The notes beneath the pieces are model-generated. The model had not been told where the DNA came from, made no database searches, and saw nothing but the letters and a program-made list of their open reading frames with translations. Below are positions 11,013-22,126 of a stretch of 64,000 nt of DNA, piece after piece; position 1 is the stretch's first letter, and every line of letters begins with the position of its first letter. Source of the DNA: Phytobacter ursingii (GTDB taxonomy: Bacteria; Pseudomonadota; Gammaproteobacteria; Enterobacterales; Enterobacteriaceae); assembly GCA_901456055.1 (NCBI GenBank), contig CABDWT010000004.1:372001-436000 (forward strand). Reading direction: 5' to 3'. The position numbers were made by a program, and so were the translations under genes.

Positions 11013-11029
11013 ATAAAACAAGAAGGGGC

Positions 11030-11605
11030 TTAGTAGTAGGAGTGCTCGCCGCGCTGGTGTTCGGTGAGGTCGCGTACACCTTTCAGCTCCGGGAATTCGT
11101 TAAGCAGCTGCTTTTCGATCCCTTCTTTCAGCGTCACATCGACCATTGAACAACCGTTACAACCACCGCCAAACTGGAGGATAGCGTAACCTTCATCAGT
11201 AATTTCCATCAGCGTGACGCGACCGCCGTGGCCTGCCAGTTGCGGGTTGATCTGCGATTGCAGCAGATATTCAACACGTTCCATCAGCGGCGCGTCTTCG
11301 GACACTTTACGCATCTTCGCGTTGGGGGCTTTCAGGGTAAGCTGGGAGCCCAACTGGTCAGTGACAAAATCAATTTCCGCATCTTCCAGGTACGGCGCAC
11401 TCAATTCATCGACATAGGCGGTCAGTTGTTCAAATTTCAGGGCGGTGTCAGTTGCTTCCACTGCATCTGGCGGGCAATAAGAGACGCCGCATTCAGCGTT
11501 TGGCGTGCCTGGGTTAATCACAAATACGCGGATTTGTGTCCCTTCTTCCTGATTTGCCAGTAGTTTAGCAAAATGCGCTTGCGCAGCGTCAGAGATACGG
11601 ATCAT
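11030..11605 (-). CDS. nfuA: Fe-S cluster carrier protein NfuA
   Basis: Cytoplasmic carrier that delivers [4Fe-4S] clusters to target enzymes, mainly under oxidative stress or iron limitation. The 191 residues equal the E. coli length. The N-terminal half is a degenerate A-type carrier domain. The C-terminal Nfu domain carries the cluster-binding CxxC ([15 protein letters not shown], around residues 149-152). It lies 58 bp downstream of gntX on the same strand. Confidence 0.97.
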   Translation of the reverse strand: MIRISDAAQAHFAKLLANQEEGTQIRVFVINPGTPNAECGVSYCPPDAVEATDTALKFEQLTAYVDELSAPYLEDAEIDFVTDQLGSQLTLKAPNAKMRKVSEDAPLMERVEYLLQSQINPQLAGHGGRVTLMEITDEGYAILQFGGGCNGCSMVDVTLKEGIEKQLLNEFPELKGVRDLTEHQRGEHSYY

Positions 11606-11663
11606 AGCAATGGCCTAATAGTTGACTATTTTACTTGGTTATAATACGCCCATCATCGAGGGT

Positions 11664-12347
11664 CTACAAGGTTCGACAAAGGCACCATACCTGAACAGAC
11701 GCCGCGCCGTTGCGCAGGAGCAACCGACTTATTTCCCCGACAGTGCTGCCGGTCGTGACGACATCATCCACGATAACCATATGGAGTCCCTGTACGGGCA
11801 ATTCAAGGCGAAAGGCATTTTTCAGGTTGCGCTTGCGTAACCGGGCGCTGAGATGATGTTGTATGGACGTTGCCCGAATGCGGACAATAGCGCTCTGTTC
11901 ATAGCGACAGCCAAGCCAGTGATTTAGGGCGCGACAGAGCAGGTCACTTTGGTTATATCCTCTGCGCCACTGGCGATGCCGATAGAGCGGTACGCTGATA
12001 AGCATATCGGGCTTTTGCCACATCGGCGCTCTGCGAGCATTAATGACCGCCAGAACCAGCAGGCGTGCCAGCGTTTTTGCCATTTCTGGACGTCGCACAA
12101 ATTTGAACTGGTGCACCAGCATACTCAATGGCAATGCGTAATCGCTGACCGCCACCAGACGCTGCCATGGCGGCGGTTTTTGCAGGCATCTGCCGCAAGG
12201 CAATGTCTGGCTCGCTGCAGGCAAACCACAGCACGGGCAAACGGAAAGGGGAGCAACCACCGCCCGGGTGCAGCAGGAGCACAATCCCCAGTGCGTTACC
12301 GCCAGCGGCATTCGACATAGCCAGCACAAGCCCGGCACTGTTAGCAT
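11664..12347 (-). CDS. gntX: ComF-family phosphoribosyltransferase-like protein GntX
   Basis: ComF/GntX family protein, 227 residues from the ATG at 12347. That start is preceded by AGGGAGGGTGAAC, a strong ribosome site, and matches the E. coli length; an upstream ATG at 12371 would add eight residues. The N-terminus has a zinc-finger-like set of cysteines (CWLC, CSCC, CPCCGLP, CGRC). The C-terminus has the type I PRTase motif VIVDDVVTTGSTV. The role is unsettled: it has been linked to gluconate use and to competence/DNA use through ComF homology. It is divergent from bioH across 38 bp. Confidence 0.93.
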   Translation of the reverse strand: MLTVPGLCWLCRMPLAVTHWGLCSCCTRAVVAPLSVCPCCGLPAASQTLPCGRCLQKPPPWQRLVAVSDYALPLSMLVHQFKFVRRPEMAKTLARLLVLAVINARRAPMWQKPDMLISVPLYRHRQWRRGYNQSDLLCRALNHWLGCRYEQSAIVRIRATSIQHHLSARLRKRNLKNAFRLELPVQGLHMVIVDDVVTTGSTVGEISRLLLRNGAASVQVWCLCRTL

Positions 12348-12385
12348 GTTCACCCTCCCTGTTTTAAGCAAGAGAACGATAACTG

Positions 12386-13159
12386 ATGAACAACATCTGG
12401 TGGGAAACCAAAGGCGAAGGAAATTGCCATCTTGTGCTGCTGCACGGATGGGGGCTGAACGCGCAGGTCTGGGATTGCATTGTGCCGCAGCTAAGCTCGC
12501 AATTTACACTGCATCTGGTGGACCTGCCGGGTTACGGGCGCAGTAGCGGATTTTCGGCAATGACATTGCAGGAGATGGCAGAGCGCGTATTGGCGCAGGC
12601 GCCGCAGCGCGCTATCTGGCTGGGCTGGAGCCTCGGCGGGCTTGTCGCAAGCAAGATTGCGCTTCTTGCCCCTGAACGTGTCAGCGGACTGGTGACGGTC
12701 GCATCATCCCCTTGTTTTAGCGCGCTGGATGAATGGCCTGGCATCAAACCGGATGTGCTGGCCGGTTTCCAGCAACAGCTCAGCGAGGATTTTCAACGTA
12801 CGGTCGAGCGTTTTCTGGCCCTACAGACGATGGGTACGGATACGGCCCGTCAGGATGCGCGTCAGCTTAAGCAGGCGGTATTGTCGTTACCAATGCCCTC
12901 GCCAGAGGTGCTGAACGGCGGGCTGGAGATTCTGAAAACAGAAGATCTGCGTGAAGCGCTGGTCGGGCTGGAGATACCCTTCTTGCGGCTTTACGGACGT
13001 TTAGATGGACTGGTTCCGCGTAAAATTGTCGCCACCCTGGATGCGTGCTGGCCGCAAAGCCAGTCGCTGATATTTCCGAAGGCCGCCCATGCGCCTTTTA
13101 TTTCCCACCCAGAGGATTTCTGTAGCGCTTTGATGAATTTTAATAATTTCGGCAGGTAA
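12386..13159 (+). CDS. bioH: Pimeloyl-ACP methyl ester carboxylesterase BioH
   Basis: Alpha/beta hydrolase that removes the methyl group from pimeloyl-ACP methyl ester, ending the pimelate stage of biotin synthesis. It has 257 residues against 256 in E. coli. Visible parts are the oxyanion-hole segment [12 protein letters not shown], the nucleophile elbow GWSLGG (Ser near 82), the acid in YGRLDGLVP and the catalytic histidine in [11 protein letters not shown]. It stands alone, unlinked to bioABFCD, as in E. coli. Confidence 0.97.
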   Translation: MNNIWWETKGEGNCHLVLLHGWGLNAQVWDCIVPQLSSQFTLHLVDLPGYGRSSGFSAMTLQEMAERVLAQAPQRAIWLGWSLGGLVASKIALLAPERVSGLVTVASSPCFSALDEWPGIKPDVLAGFQQQLSEDFQRTVERFLALQTMGTDTARQDARQLKQAVLSLPMPSPEVLNGGLEILKTEDLREALVGLEIPFLRLYGRLDGLVPRKIVATLDACWPQSQSLIFPKAAHAPFISHPEDFCSALMNFNNFGR

Positions 13160-13276
13160 TTATTGCGCCACCTGGAAAAAATGCCGCTTAACGACAATAC
13201 TCAGAGCGTTGCTGCGGTTGGCTTATCTTTTTTACCGCAGCATCACAATCTAAAAAACCCGAGGAGAATCAAGTCT

Positions 13277-13546
13277 ATGAAACTTGTTACAGGTATTGTT
13301 ACATCTCTGGTGATTGGCTCCCTGTCGTTTGGCGTGATGGCGGCAAAGGAACTCGAAAAAGATAAGGTCGCGGGTATGAATCTGACGAAAGTCGGGACGA
13401 TTAGCACGTCAGATACCTCGGCACCGATGGACGCGAAAAAAGAGCTGTCGAAAAAAGCGGATGAGCTGGGCGGCAAATATTTCGTCGTGACCAGTGGTCA
13501 GAAAAATGAAAAAGACATCCATGCCACGGCGGATGTCTATAAGTAA
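13277..13546 (+). CDS. DUF1471 (YhcN/BhsA-type) small periplasmic protein
   Basis: Small secreted protein of 89 residues with ribosome site GAGGAGAA 8 bp before the ATG at 13277; a longer reading frame from 13163 lacks such support. Residues 1-22 are a clear signal peptide ending in VMAAKE. The rest fits the BhsA/McbA/YdgH (DUF1471) fold, with the KVGTIST, KELSKKADELGGKYFVV and ATADVYK segments. Family members are periplasmic and often induced by acid, oxidative or biofilm stress; the role here is unknown. It is not part of the K-12 order between bioH and the feo genes. A hairpin follows at once. Confidence 0.85.
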   Translation: MKLVTGIVTSLVIGSLSFGVMAAKELEKDKVAGMNLTKVGTISTSDTSAPMDAKKELSKKADELGGKYFVVTSGQKNEKDIHATADVYK

Positions 13547-13553
13547 TGTGATG

Positions 13554-13573
13554 AGCGGGTCGTCTGACCCGCT
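13554..13573. terminator. Hairpin between convergent DUF1471 gene and feoC
   Basis: Perfect 8-bp stem AGCGGGTC / GACCCGCT with loop GTCT, in the gap between the two stop codons. Neither side has a good U-run, so it is a probable but weak bidirectional terminator. Confidence 0.5.
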
Positions 13574-13574
13574 A

Positions 13575-13820
13575 TCAGCATCCTGTCAGTGACCACCATT
13601 CACGCTCACAGGCTGATTTTCCATCCGGGCATTTTTTACACTCGCCGCTGAGACAGCCATCCGCCTCTTCCTGAATACGTACCGCTTTGCCCATGGCTTC
13701 CATGCGCGACAGCATGGCATCGGCCATGGGGCGGGAGAGATGCAGCGCGTTACAGAGCTGGCTGATTTCCATCCGGCCCTGTAAAGCAAGCATATCGCGA
13801 ACCTCAATTAACGATGCCAT
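13575..13820 (-). CDS. feoC: Ferrous iron transport protein C (FeoC)
   Basis: Small winged-helix protein of 81 residues (E. coli 78). The N-terminal helices fit a winged-helix fold. The C-terminus holds a cysteine cluster ([16 protein letters not shown]) that binds an Fe-S cluster or iron in homologues. FeoC is thought to control FeoB stability or activity, or to sense oxygen. It is the third gene of feoABC and starts 11 bp after the feoB stop. Confidence 0.95.
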   Translation of the reverse strand: MASLIEVRDMLALQGRMEISQLCNALHLSRPMADAMLSRMEAMGKAVRIQEEADGCLSGECKKCPDGKSACEREWWSLTGC

Positions 13821-13831
13821 GTTTCATCTCC

Positions 13832-16150
13832 TCAGTGGCAGTCGCCCGCCGTGCTTTCACAGCAACTGGCCACGGTTTTACGGCTGGCCAGTAGATTGAC
13901 ATCCACGCGACTTCTGGCGCGACGCAGACCACCAATCACGACGACGTTGAACAGGATCACCGCAAGAATACAGGTGAGGCTGAAAACCGGATGCTCATGA
14001 AAACTCACGATCTGATAGAACAGGGTGGCAAGTGAATACGCGATATTCAGCCCCCACAGCACGGAAAATCCCATCCAGCCACGGCTCGATTCACGGGCGA
14101 TGGCACCCATGACGGAAATACATGGGGTATAAAGCAGAACGAAAATCAGGTAACTGTAGGCCGCCGCGGCGCTGCCGAATTTCTCACTCATGACGCCCAT
14201 GGTACCTTCTGCCATCTCGCCGTCGCCTTTGCTGGCCTCAATCGGGTTTGCCAGGACGCTCAGACTAAAGGTGTTTTTCAGGCTGGTCCAGGTCTCGTTG
14301 AGCGCGGCGATCAGTTCATCGCTGAGACGGTATTCTGCTGGATTGAAATCCGCCTTCTGAATATGTTCAGCGGTATAGAGAGAGTTAAGTGTCCCGACCA
14401 CCACTTCTTTCGCCATGGCTCCCGTCACCAGACCAACAGTCGCCTGCCAGTGATCGCCGTGCACGCCAATCGGTTCCAGTATGGGGGTAAAGACGCGGCT
14501 GATTGATGCCAGCGCGGAATCGTTAATGTTATCGACCGTTTTACCGCTTAAAGAGAAGCTGTTGAGGGCACTGAGGAAAATGCTCACGACCACAATGACT
14601 TTACCAGCACGGAGCACAAATCCTTTCAGGCGCTGCCACGTCTGCAGCACCAGACTTTTCAGGTGTGGCACGTGGTAGACCGGCAGTTCCATAATGAACG
14701 GTGACGCTTCGCCGCGCATGATGGTGTGTTTCAGCATCAGGCCGGTAAGGATTGCCATCACAATGCCCAGCACGTACAGAGAAAAGACCAGTAACGCCCC
14801 CTGCTGGCCGAAGAAGGCCGCCGCAAAGACAGCAAAGATGGCCAGACGCGCACCGCAGGACATAAACGGCGCCATCATCATGGTCATCAGCCGTTCACGT
14901 GGCGCATCAAGGGTTCTTGCCCCCATCACCGAGGGGACATTGCAGCCAAAACCGACAATCAGCGGCACGAAGGATTTACCCGGCAGCCCCAGCGCCTGCA
15001 TCAAACGATCCATTACAAAGGCCGCACGTGCCATATAGCCGGAGTCTTCAAGGAACGAGAGAAACAGGTACATCATGCCGATTTGTGGCACCAGCGGCAG
15101 TACCGTGTTGATACCCCCACCCAGACCCTGGGCGAGGAAAACGGTCAGCCATTCCGGGAAATGCAGCGTGTAGCCCAGCCACTGGATACCGTGGACGAAA
15201 ATCGCTACGGAGCCTGCATCAAAAATTGGCTGTAACGCGCCGCCAATGTTAATCGCGAGCAGGAACATCAGGTACATCACAAACAGGAAAATCGGTAAAC
15301 CGAGGAAGCGGTTCAGAACGATACGATCGACGGCTGCCGTAAACTGGCTGGATTCCGCCGTCAGGGTGTTACTGACCGCCTCGCAAATCGCGGCAATGGT
15401 TTGATACCTGGCATCCGCGATATGCAACGCTGGATCATCAATTTCATCCTGCAGGCGTGCCAGCGAAATATCCAGCTTAAGGGCGGCGTCACCGGCGTAA
15501 GCGCGACTGTAGATATCGCCTTCCAGCATTTGCAGGCCAAGCCAGCGGCGTTGTTGCACGGGCATATCCACGGCCATGCTTTGTGCCAGCGCATCCGCTT
15601 CGCGAGACAGTGGCTGCGCATAGTGCACAAGCTCGATTTGTCCGTTTTTCTGGTGACGATCCAGCGCGATTTTTAACGCGTCAATGCCGCGACCCCGTGT
15701 CGAGACCAGCGGAATGACCGGACAGCCGAGGCGAGCGGAGAGGGCGTCGATATCAATGCGGACTTTTTGTTTCTCGGCAATATCCAGCATATTCAGCGCC
15801 ACCACGCACGGAATACCCAGTTCCAGCAACTGCAACGTGAGATAGAGGTTACGCTCGAGGTTAGAGGCATCCACGACATTAATCAGGATGTCCGCATCGC
15901 CACTCAGAATGTAGTGACAGGCAATTTGCTCATCCAGTGAAGTCTGTGACGAGATAGTGGTCAGCGAGTAAGTACCGGGCAAATCAACCAGCGTAACCTG
16001 ATGGTCGGTGGTAGAGAATTGCCCCTCTTTGCGCTCAACCGTCACACCCGCCCAGTTCCCTACGCGCTGGCGTGCACCAGTTAACTGATTGAATAACGTG
16101 GTCTTCCCGGAATTAGGATTACCAATTAATCCCACGGTCAATTTTTTCAT
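13832..16150 (-). CDS. feoB: Fe(2+) transporter permease FeoB
   Basis: Main ferrous iron transporter of the inner membrane, 772 residues. The N-terminus is a G-protein domain with G1 GNPNSGKTT (residues 9-17), G3 DLPGTYS and G4 NMLD (around 120). A helical guanine-dissociation-inhibitor region follows, then the transmembrane part with two gate repeats holding conserved cysteines (GFGCNVPSVMGAR and FMSCGARLAIF). The C-terminus ends in a cysteine-rich tail. It lies between feoA (30 bp upstream) and feoC, behind Fur and FNR sites. Confidence 0.98.
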   Translation of the reverse strand: MKKLTVGLIGNPNSGKTTLFNQLTGARQRVGNWAGVTVERKEGQFSTTDHQVTLVDLPGTYSLTTISSQTSLDEQIACHYILSGDADILINVVDASNLERNLYLTLQLLELGIPCVVALNMLDIAEKQKVRIDIDALSARLGCPVIPLVSTRGRGIDALKIALDRHQKNGQIELVHYAQPLSREADALAQSMAVDMPVQQRRWLGLQMLEGDIYSRAYAGDAALKLDISLARLQDEIDDPALHIADARYQTIAAICEAVSNTLTAESSQFTAAVDRIVLNRFLGLPIFLFVMYLMFLLAINIGGALQPIFDAGSVAIFVHGIQWLGYTLHFPEWLTVFLAQGLGGGINTVLPLVPQIGMMYLFLSFLEDSGYMARAAFVMDRLMQALGLPGKSFVPLIVGFGCNVPSVMGARTLDAPRERLMTMMMAPFMSCGARLAIFAVFAAAFFGQQGALLVFSLYVLGIVMAILTGLMLKHTIMRGEASPFIMELPVYHVPHLKSLVLQTWQRLKGFVLRAGKVIVVVSIFLSALNSFSLSGKTVDNINDSALASISRVFTPILEPIGVHGDHWQATVGLVTGAMAKEVVVGTLNSLYTAEHIQKADFNPAEYRLSDELIAALNETWTSLKNTFSLSVLANPIEASKGDGEMAEGTMGVMSEKFGSAAAAYSYLIFVLLYTPCISVMGAIARESSRGWMGFSVLWGLNIAYSLATLFYQIVSFHEHPVFSLTCILAVILFNVVVIGGLRRARSRVDVNLLASRKTVASCCESTAGDCH

Positions 16151-16180
16151 TGTACTTCTATCTCTTTCATGGCCGGGCCA

Positions 16181-16408
16181 TTAGCGGGAAACGGCTTCCA
16201 GTTCCAGAAATGCGAGATCTTTCTTACGCAGGACCAGATTAACGCGCCGGGTTTCAATGTGAACAGGATCACCAAGGGGAGCTACGCGCACGACATTAAA
16301 TGATGAGCCGGGCAACATGCCTAATGAGAGGAGTTTCTGGCGCCACGCCGGGCTGATTTCGCGAGAGAACCCCGTTATTTTCCACGCACTGTCAGGAGAG
16401 AATTGCAT
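16181..16408 (-). CDS. feoA: Ferrous iron transport protein A (FeoA)
   Basis: Small cytoplasmic SH3-like protein, 75 residues as in E. coli, needed for full FeoB transport. It has the [21 protein letters not shown] core typical of FeoA. It is the first gene of feoABC. Its promoter region carries a Fur box and an FNR-like site, so induction by low iron and low oxygen is expected. Confidence 0.97.
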   Translation of the reverse strand: MQFSPDSAWKITGFSREISPAWRQKLLSLGMLPGSSFNVVRVAPLGDPVHIETRRVNLVLRKKDLAFLELEAVSR

Positions 16409-16517
16409 AGGACCTACTTATATGTATCGCAAACAACATTCCCACCATGCGCCAGTAAAGCGCATGAAACCAGATAGTTAGCCAGCACGGCAATGAGTGT
16501 TACTCCACTCATACAAT

Positions 16518-16536
16518 GATAATGAGAATAGTTTTT
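16518..16536. promoter_or_regulatory. Fur box upstream of feoA
   Basis: GATAATGAGAATAGTTTTT matches the GATAATGATAATCATTATC Fur box closely in its left part (11 of the first 12 bases). It lies about 110 bp before feoA. Confidence 0.7.
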
Positions 16537-16592
16537 ATCATCACTATTAAACCTCGATATTGCACAAAGCGGAATCACAATCCGAGCCATTG

Positions 16593-16606
16593 TTGATGTG
16601 GCTCAA
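16593..16606. promoter_or_regulatory. FNR-like site upstream of feoA
   Basis: TTGATGTGGCTCAA matches TTGAT-N4-ATCAA at 9 of 10 positions. An FNR site is known upstream of E. coli feoA, fitting anaerobic induction. Confidence 0.65.
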
Positions 16607-16862
16607 TATTTATGGTGTTTTGCATTTCACGTTTGCAATAAGAAATAAGAAGCCGCGAAGGGATGTTTAATTTATTCCACTAGCTTAAGGTTAAATTAAT
16701 AATAAATATTTATGAGATCATCTTATTAACTCAAATATAACTAATGAAAAATAGGTTAATAATTTTGAAAATTAATCCAGTGATTATTCAAAGAGATACT
16801 GGCGATAAAGAAATAAAGTAATGTATCTGTCTGTTCAGATTTGAACATCAGGAAAGGAGAGT

Positions 16863-16884
16863 GCCCCCTCCCGAAGGAGAGGGC
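16863..16884 (-). terminator. Possible terminator of yhgF
   Basis: On the minus strand GCCCTCTCC pairs with GGGAGGGGGC (one G-T pair) just after the yhgF stop. The following bases are only partly T-rich, so termination is tentative. Confidence 0.45.
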
Positions 16885-16891
16885 GAAGGGC

Positions 16892-19222
16892 TTAACGTTT
16901 TTTCCCCATGGCGGCGGCCAGCGCATCCATCATCGCGCTGTTGCCGGCAGGCTGCGTATCGCGTCCACGTGGTTTAGCCGGACGGGCGGCAGGGCGATTG
17001 CCTGCCTCGCGAGCGCCGCTGTTACCACGCCGTGAATTGTTCTCTCCAGGCTGCTCATCCAGGCGCATGGTCAGCGCAATACGTTTGCGCTGCAGATCCA
17101 CTTCCAGCACTTTAACTTTGACGATATCGCCCGCTTTCACCACGGTATGCGGATCTTCAACAAATTTATCGGCGAGCGAAGAGATGTGTACCAGACCATC
17201 CTGATGCACGCCAATATCCACAAATGCACCGAAGTTGGTGACGTTGGTTACCGCACCTTCGAGTACCATACCCGGCAGCAGATCATTCATCGTTTCAACA
17301 CCGTCAGCAAACTGTGCGGTTTTGAACTCAGGACGCGGGTCGCGGCCCGGTTTTTCCAGCTCTTTGATGATGTCAGTGACGGTCGGTACGCCGAAACGTT
17401 CGTCGGTAAAGTCGGACGCTTTCAGGGATTTTAGCCCATTACTGTTGCCCATCAGATCGCGCAAAGACTGCTCCGTCGCCGCCAGAATACGTTCCACAAC
17501 CGGGTAGGCTTCCGGGTGCACGGTAGAGGCATCCAGCGGATTATCACCATGATTGATACGCAGGAAGCCCGCGCACTGCTCAAAGGCTTTTGGCCCCAGC
17601 CGGCTGACTTTTAACAACTGTTGACGATTCTGGAACTGGCCGTTTTCATCACGCCAGTCGACGATATTTTGCGCCATCATGCGGGTTAAACCGGCAACGC
17701 GGGTCAGCAGGGGAACAGAAGCGGTGTTCAGGTCCACGCCGACGGCGTTCACACAGTCTTCGACTACCGCGTCCAGTTTGCGCGCCAGTTGAGTCTGGCT
17801 GACATCGTGCTGATACTGGCCGACACCAATGGATTTCGGATCGATTTTCACCAGTTCTGCCAGCGGATCCTGCAAACGACGGGCGATAGAAACCGCGCCT
17901 CGCAGGGAAACATCAAGTTCCGGGAACTCCTGCGCAGCCAGCTCGGAGGCGGAATAAACGGATGCGCCGGCCTCGCTGACAATCACCTTCTGGGCGGTCA
18001 CTTTCGGGAACTGCTTCTGCACGTCCAGGAAGAAACGTTCGGTTTCACGCGATGCTGTTCCGTTACCAATAGCGACCAGTTCAACGTTGTGTTTTTCGCA
18101 CAGTGCGGCGACCGCCACAGCGGCTTTTGCTGCCTGGCCGGTATGGGGGTAAATGGTGTCAGTGGCGACCAGCTTGCCCGTGCCATCGACAACGGCGACT
18201 TTCACGCCGGTACGCAGACCCGGATCGAGACCCATGGTCGCGCGCAGCCCCGCAGGGGCGGCCATCAGAAGGTCATGCAGATTGCGGGCGAAGACGTTGA
18301 TCGCCTCGTCTTCCGCGCGCTCACGCACGGTGCCCATCAGTTCGGTTTCCAGATGCATCAGCACTTTAATACGCCAGGTCCAGCTGACAACACCTTTGCG
18401 CCAGCTGTCTGCCGGGGCGTTGTTCAGGCGCAGGCCGAGGTGATCCTGAATAATTTGTTCGCAATGGCTCTCTTTTGGCGGCTCATCAAACTGCGGATCG
18501 GCATTCAGAGAGAGCTGCAAGACCCCTTCGTTTCGGCCACGGAACATAGCCAGCGCGCGGTGGGACGGTACGGTCGAGATCGGTTCGTGGTGATCGAAAT
18601 AGTCGCGGAATTTTGCGCCTTCCTCTTCCTTACCACTGACCACTGTGGCGACCAGATGGGCGTTTTTCCACAGATAATCACGCACTTTCGCCAGCAACTG
18701 CGCATCTTCGGCGAAGCGCTCCATCAGAATGTAGCGTGCGCCATCCAGTGCTGCTTTGGTATCGGCAATGCCTTTGTCGGCATCGAGATATTTTGCAGCT
18801 TCGCTTTCCGGGTCGTGTGAAGGGTCGTTCCACAGCAAATCCGCCAGCGGCTCCAGGCCTGCTTCAATGGCGATTTGCCCACGGGTACGGCGCTTAGGCT
18901 TGTACGGTAAATACAAATCTTCGAGTTCGGTTTTACTGAGCGTGCCGTTGATGGCTTTACTCAATTCATCGGTGAGCTTACCCTGCTCGCCAATCGACTT
19001 CAGAATGGCCTGGCGGCGTTCTTCCAGCTCACGCAAATAACCCAGGCGGGTTTCCAGATTACGCAACTGCGTGTCATCCAGACCGCCGGTGACTTCTTTA
19101 CGATAACGCGCGATAAACGGCACGGTGTTCCCTTCATCAAGCAGACGAACGGCAGCTTCTACCTGTTCGGATCTGGCCTGAAGTTCACCCGCAATAATGC
19201 GGCAGAGCGAATCATTCATCAT
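16892..19222 (-). CDS. yhgF: Tex-family RNA-binding protein YhgF
   Basis: Tex/Spt6-like nucleic-acid-binding protein, 776 residues (E. coli 773). In order it has a Tex N-terminal helical region, the YqgF-like RNase H fold ([17 protein letters not shown] near 330), helix-hairpin-helix repeats ([16 protein letters not shown]) and a C-terminal S1 RNA-binding domain ([29 protein letters not shown]). A basic, disordered tail follows. The family acts in transcription and RNA processes, but the exact role in enterobacteria is not settled. It lies downstream of greB on the same strand. Confidence 0.95.
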   Translation of the reverse strand: MMNDSLCRIIAGELQARSEQVEAAVRLLDEGNTVPFIARYRKEVTGGLDDTQLRNLETRLGYLRELEERRQAILKSIGEQGKLTDELSKAINGTLSKTELEDLYLPYKPKRRTRGQIAIEAGLEPLADLLWNDPSHDPESEAAKYLDADKGIADTKAALDGARYILMERFAEDAQLLAKVRDYLWKNAHLVATVVSGKEEEGAKFRDYFDHHEPISTVPSHRALAMFRGRNEGVLQLSLNADPQFDEPPKESHCEQIIQDHLGLRLNNAPADSWRKGVVSWTWRIKVLMHLETELMGTVRERAEDEAINVFARNLHDLLMAAPAGLRATMGLDPGLRTGVKVAVVDGTGKLVATDTIYPHTGQAAKAAVAVAALCEKHNVELVAIGNGTASRETERFFLDVQKQFPKVTAQKVIVSEAGASVYSASELAAQEFPELDVSLRGAVSIARRLQDPLAELVKIDPKSIGVGQYQHDVSQTQLARKLDAVVEDCVNAVGVDLNTASVPLLTRVAGLTRMMAQNIVDWRDENGQFQNRQQLLKVSRLGPKAFEQCAGFLRINHGDNPLDASTVHPEAYPVVERILAATEQSLRDLMGNSNGLKSLKASDFTDERFGVPTVTDIIKELEKPGRDPRPEFKTAQFADGVETMNDLLPGMVLEGAVTNVTNFGAFVDIGVHQDGLVHISSLADKFVEDPHTVVKAGDIVKVKVLEVDLQRKRIALTMRLDEQPGENNSRRGNSGAREAGNRPAARPAKPRGRDTQPAGNSAMMDALAAAMGKKR

Positions 19223-19320
19223 TTCAATATCATCTTCTGAACAAAATCAGGGGATAGTTATACGGATTGAGACAGAAAAATGCCAGTCGCGCCGGGGGCT
19301 CCCGGATAGTTCCTGGTGCG

Positions 19321-19794
19321 CTACTTCACATACTCAATTTCGTTAACATACCAGGTGGCTTCCCCGCCGGGCGTCTGTACCAGTGCGACATCGCCTACCT
19401 CTTTTTTCAGCAGCGCGCGCGCCATGGGGGAGTCGATGGAGATATAGTCTTTGCGGCCAAAAATTTCGTCGTAACCTACAATGCGAAAACGTAATGTATT
19501 GCCATCGTCATTTTCGATTTCCACCCAGGCACCGAAGAAAACTTTGCCTTCCTGCTGGGGTGAGTAATCGACAATTTTCAGGTTTTCCAGGCATTTCGTC
19601 AGATAGCGAACGCGGCGGTCTATCTCACGCAGACGCTTTTTATTGTACTGGTAGTCGGCATTTTCACTGCGATCGCCGAGGCTTGCCGCCCAGGTGACTT
19701 TTTTGGTGACTTCCGGGCGCTCCTGACGCCAGAGAAAATCCAGTTCCTGCTTCAGCTTGTCGTAGCCTTCTCGGGTGATCAGGGGCGTTTTCAT
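19321..19794 (-). CDS. greB: Transcript cleavage factor GreB
   Basis: RNA-polymerase secondary-channel factor that stimulates cleavage of backtracked transcripts. The 157 residues match the family. The N-terminal coiled coil carries the tip acidic pair in GDRSENADYQYNKKRLREID. The C-terminal FKBP-like domain ends with GGEATWYVNEIEYV. It is divergent from ompR. Confidence 0.97.
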   Translation of the reverse strand: MKTPLITREGYDKLKQELDFLWRQERPEVTKKVTWAASLGDRSENADYQYNKKRLREIDRRVRYLTKCLENLKIVDYSPQQEGKVFFGAWVEIENDDGNTLRFRIVGYDEIFGRKDYISIDSPMARALLKKEVGDVALVQTPGGEATWYVNEIEYVK

Positions 19795-20010
19795 TTCGTG
19801 GCCTTATTTTTTCTCTGATTTCTTTACAAATCACCGCCCCTTAAGGTACGGATTAATCATCATTTCTGTGATGCAATGTGCATATAAGCTGCTGTTAAAT
19901 ATGCTTTGTAACAATTTCGACTAGAATTTATACCAGATTTAGCTGGTCCTCGACGCGCACTTTTTTAGAATACGCACTCATAATTGTCGGAACCTTTGGG
20001 AGTAAAAACA

Positions 20011-22079
<2,069 letters not shown>

Positions 22080-22083
22080 CAGA

Positions 22084-22110
22084 AAACCCGCCGTTCGGCG
22101 GGTTTTGTTT
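22084..22110. terminator. Bidirectional terminator between envZ and pckA
   Basis: AAAACCCGCC GTTC GGCGGGTTTT is a 10-bp stem with A-tract and T-tract flanks. It works for both convergent genes, envZ (+) and pckA (-). Confidence 0.9.
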
Positions 22111-22126
22111 GGCTTGTGTTGGAAAG

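Larger units (their letters stand above)
10697..11029. promoter_or_regulatory. gntT upstream region
   Basis: 333 bp between the 3' end of nfuA and gntT. It contains two GntR-like operators and an inverted repeat next to the distal one. I see no coding potential. Confidence 0.7.
16409..16891. promoter_or_regulatory. feoABC promoter region and AT-rich spacer to yhgF
   Basis: 483 bp between the feoA start and the yhgF stop. The feoA-proximal half has the Fur and FNR sites. From about 16660 to 16800 the sequence is strikingly AT-rich, with many A/T runs and no open frame, as is typical of H-NS-bound spacers. A GC hairpin near 16863-16884 ends the yhgF side. Confidence 0.7.

Noticed and set aside
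13163-13276. Longer start for the DUF1471 protein
   Set aside because: The extra N-terminus would bury the signal peptide; GAGGAGAA sits right before the ATG at 13277.
17789-18820. 343-codon plus-strand frame opposite yhgF
   Set aside because: It is a shadow of the highly conserved yhgF coding strand, with a composition not typical of a protein.
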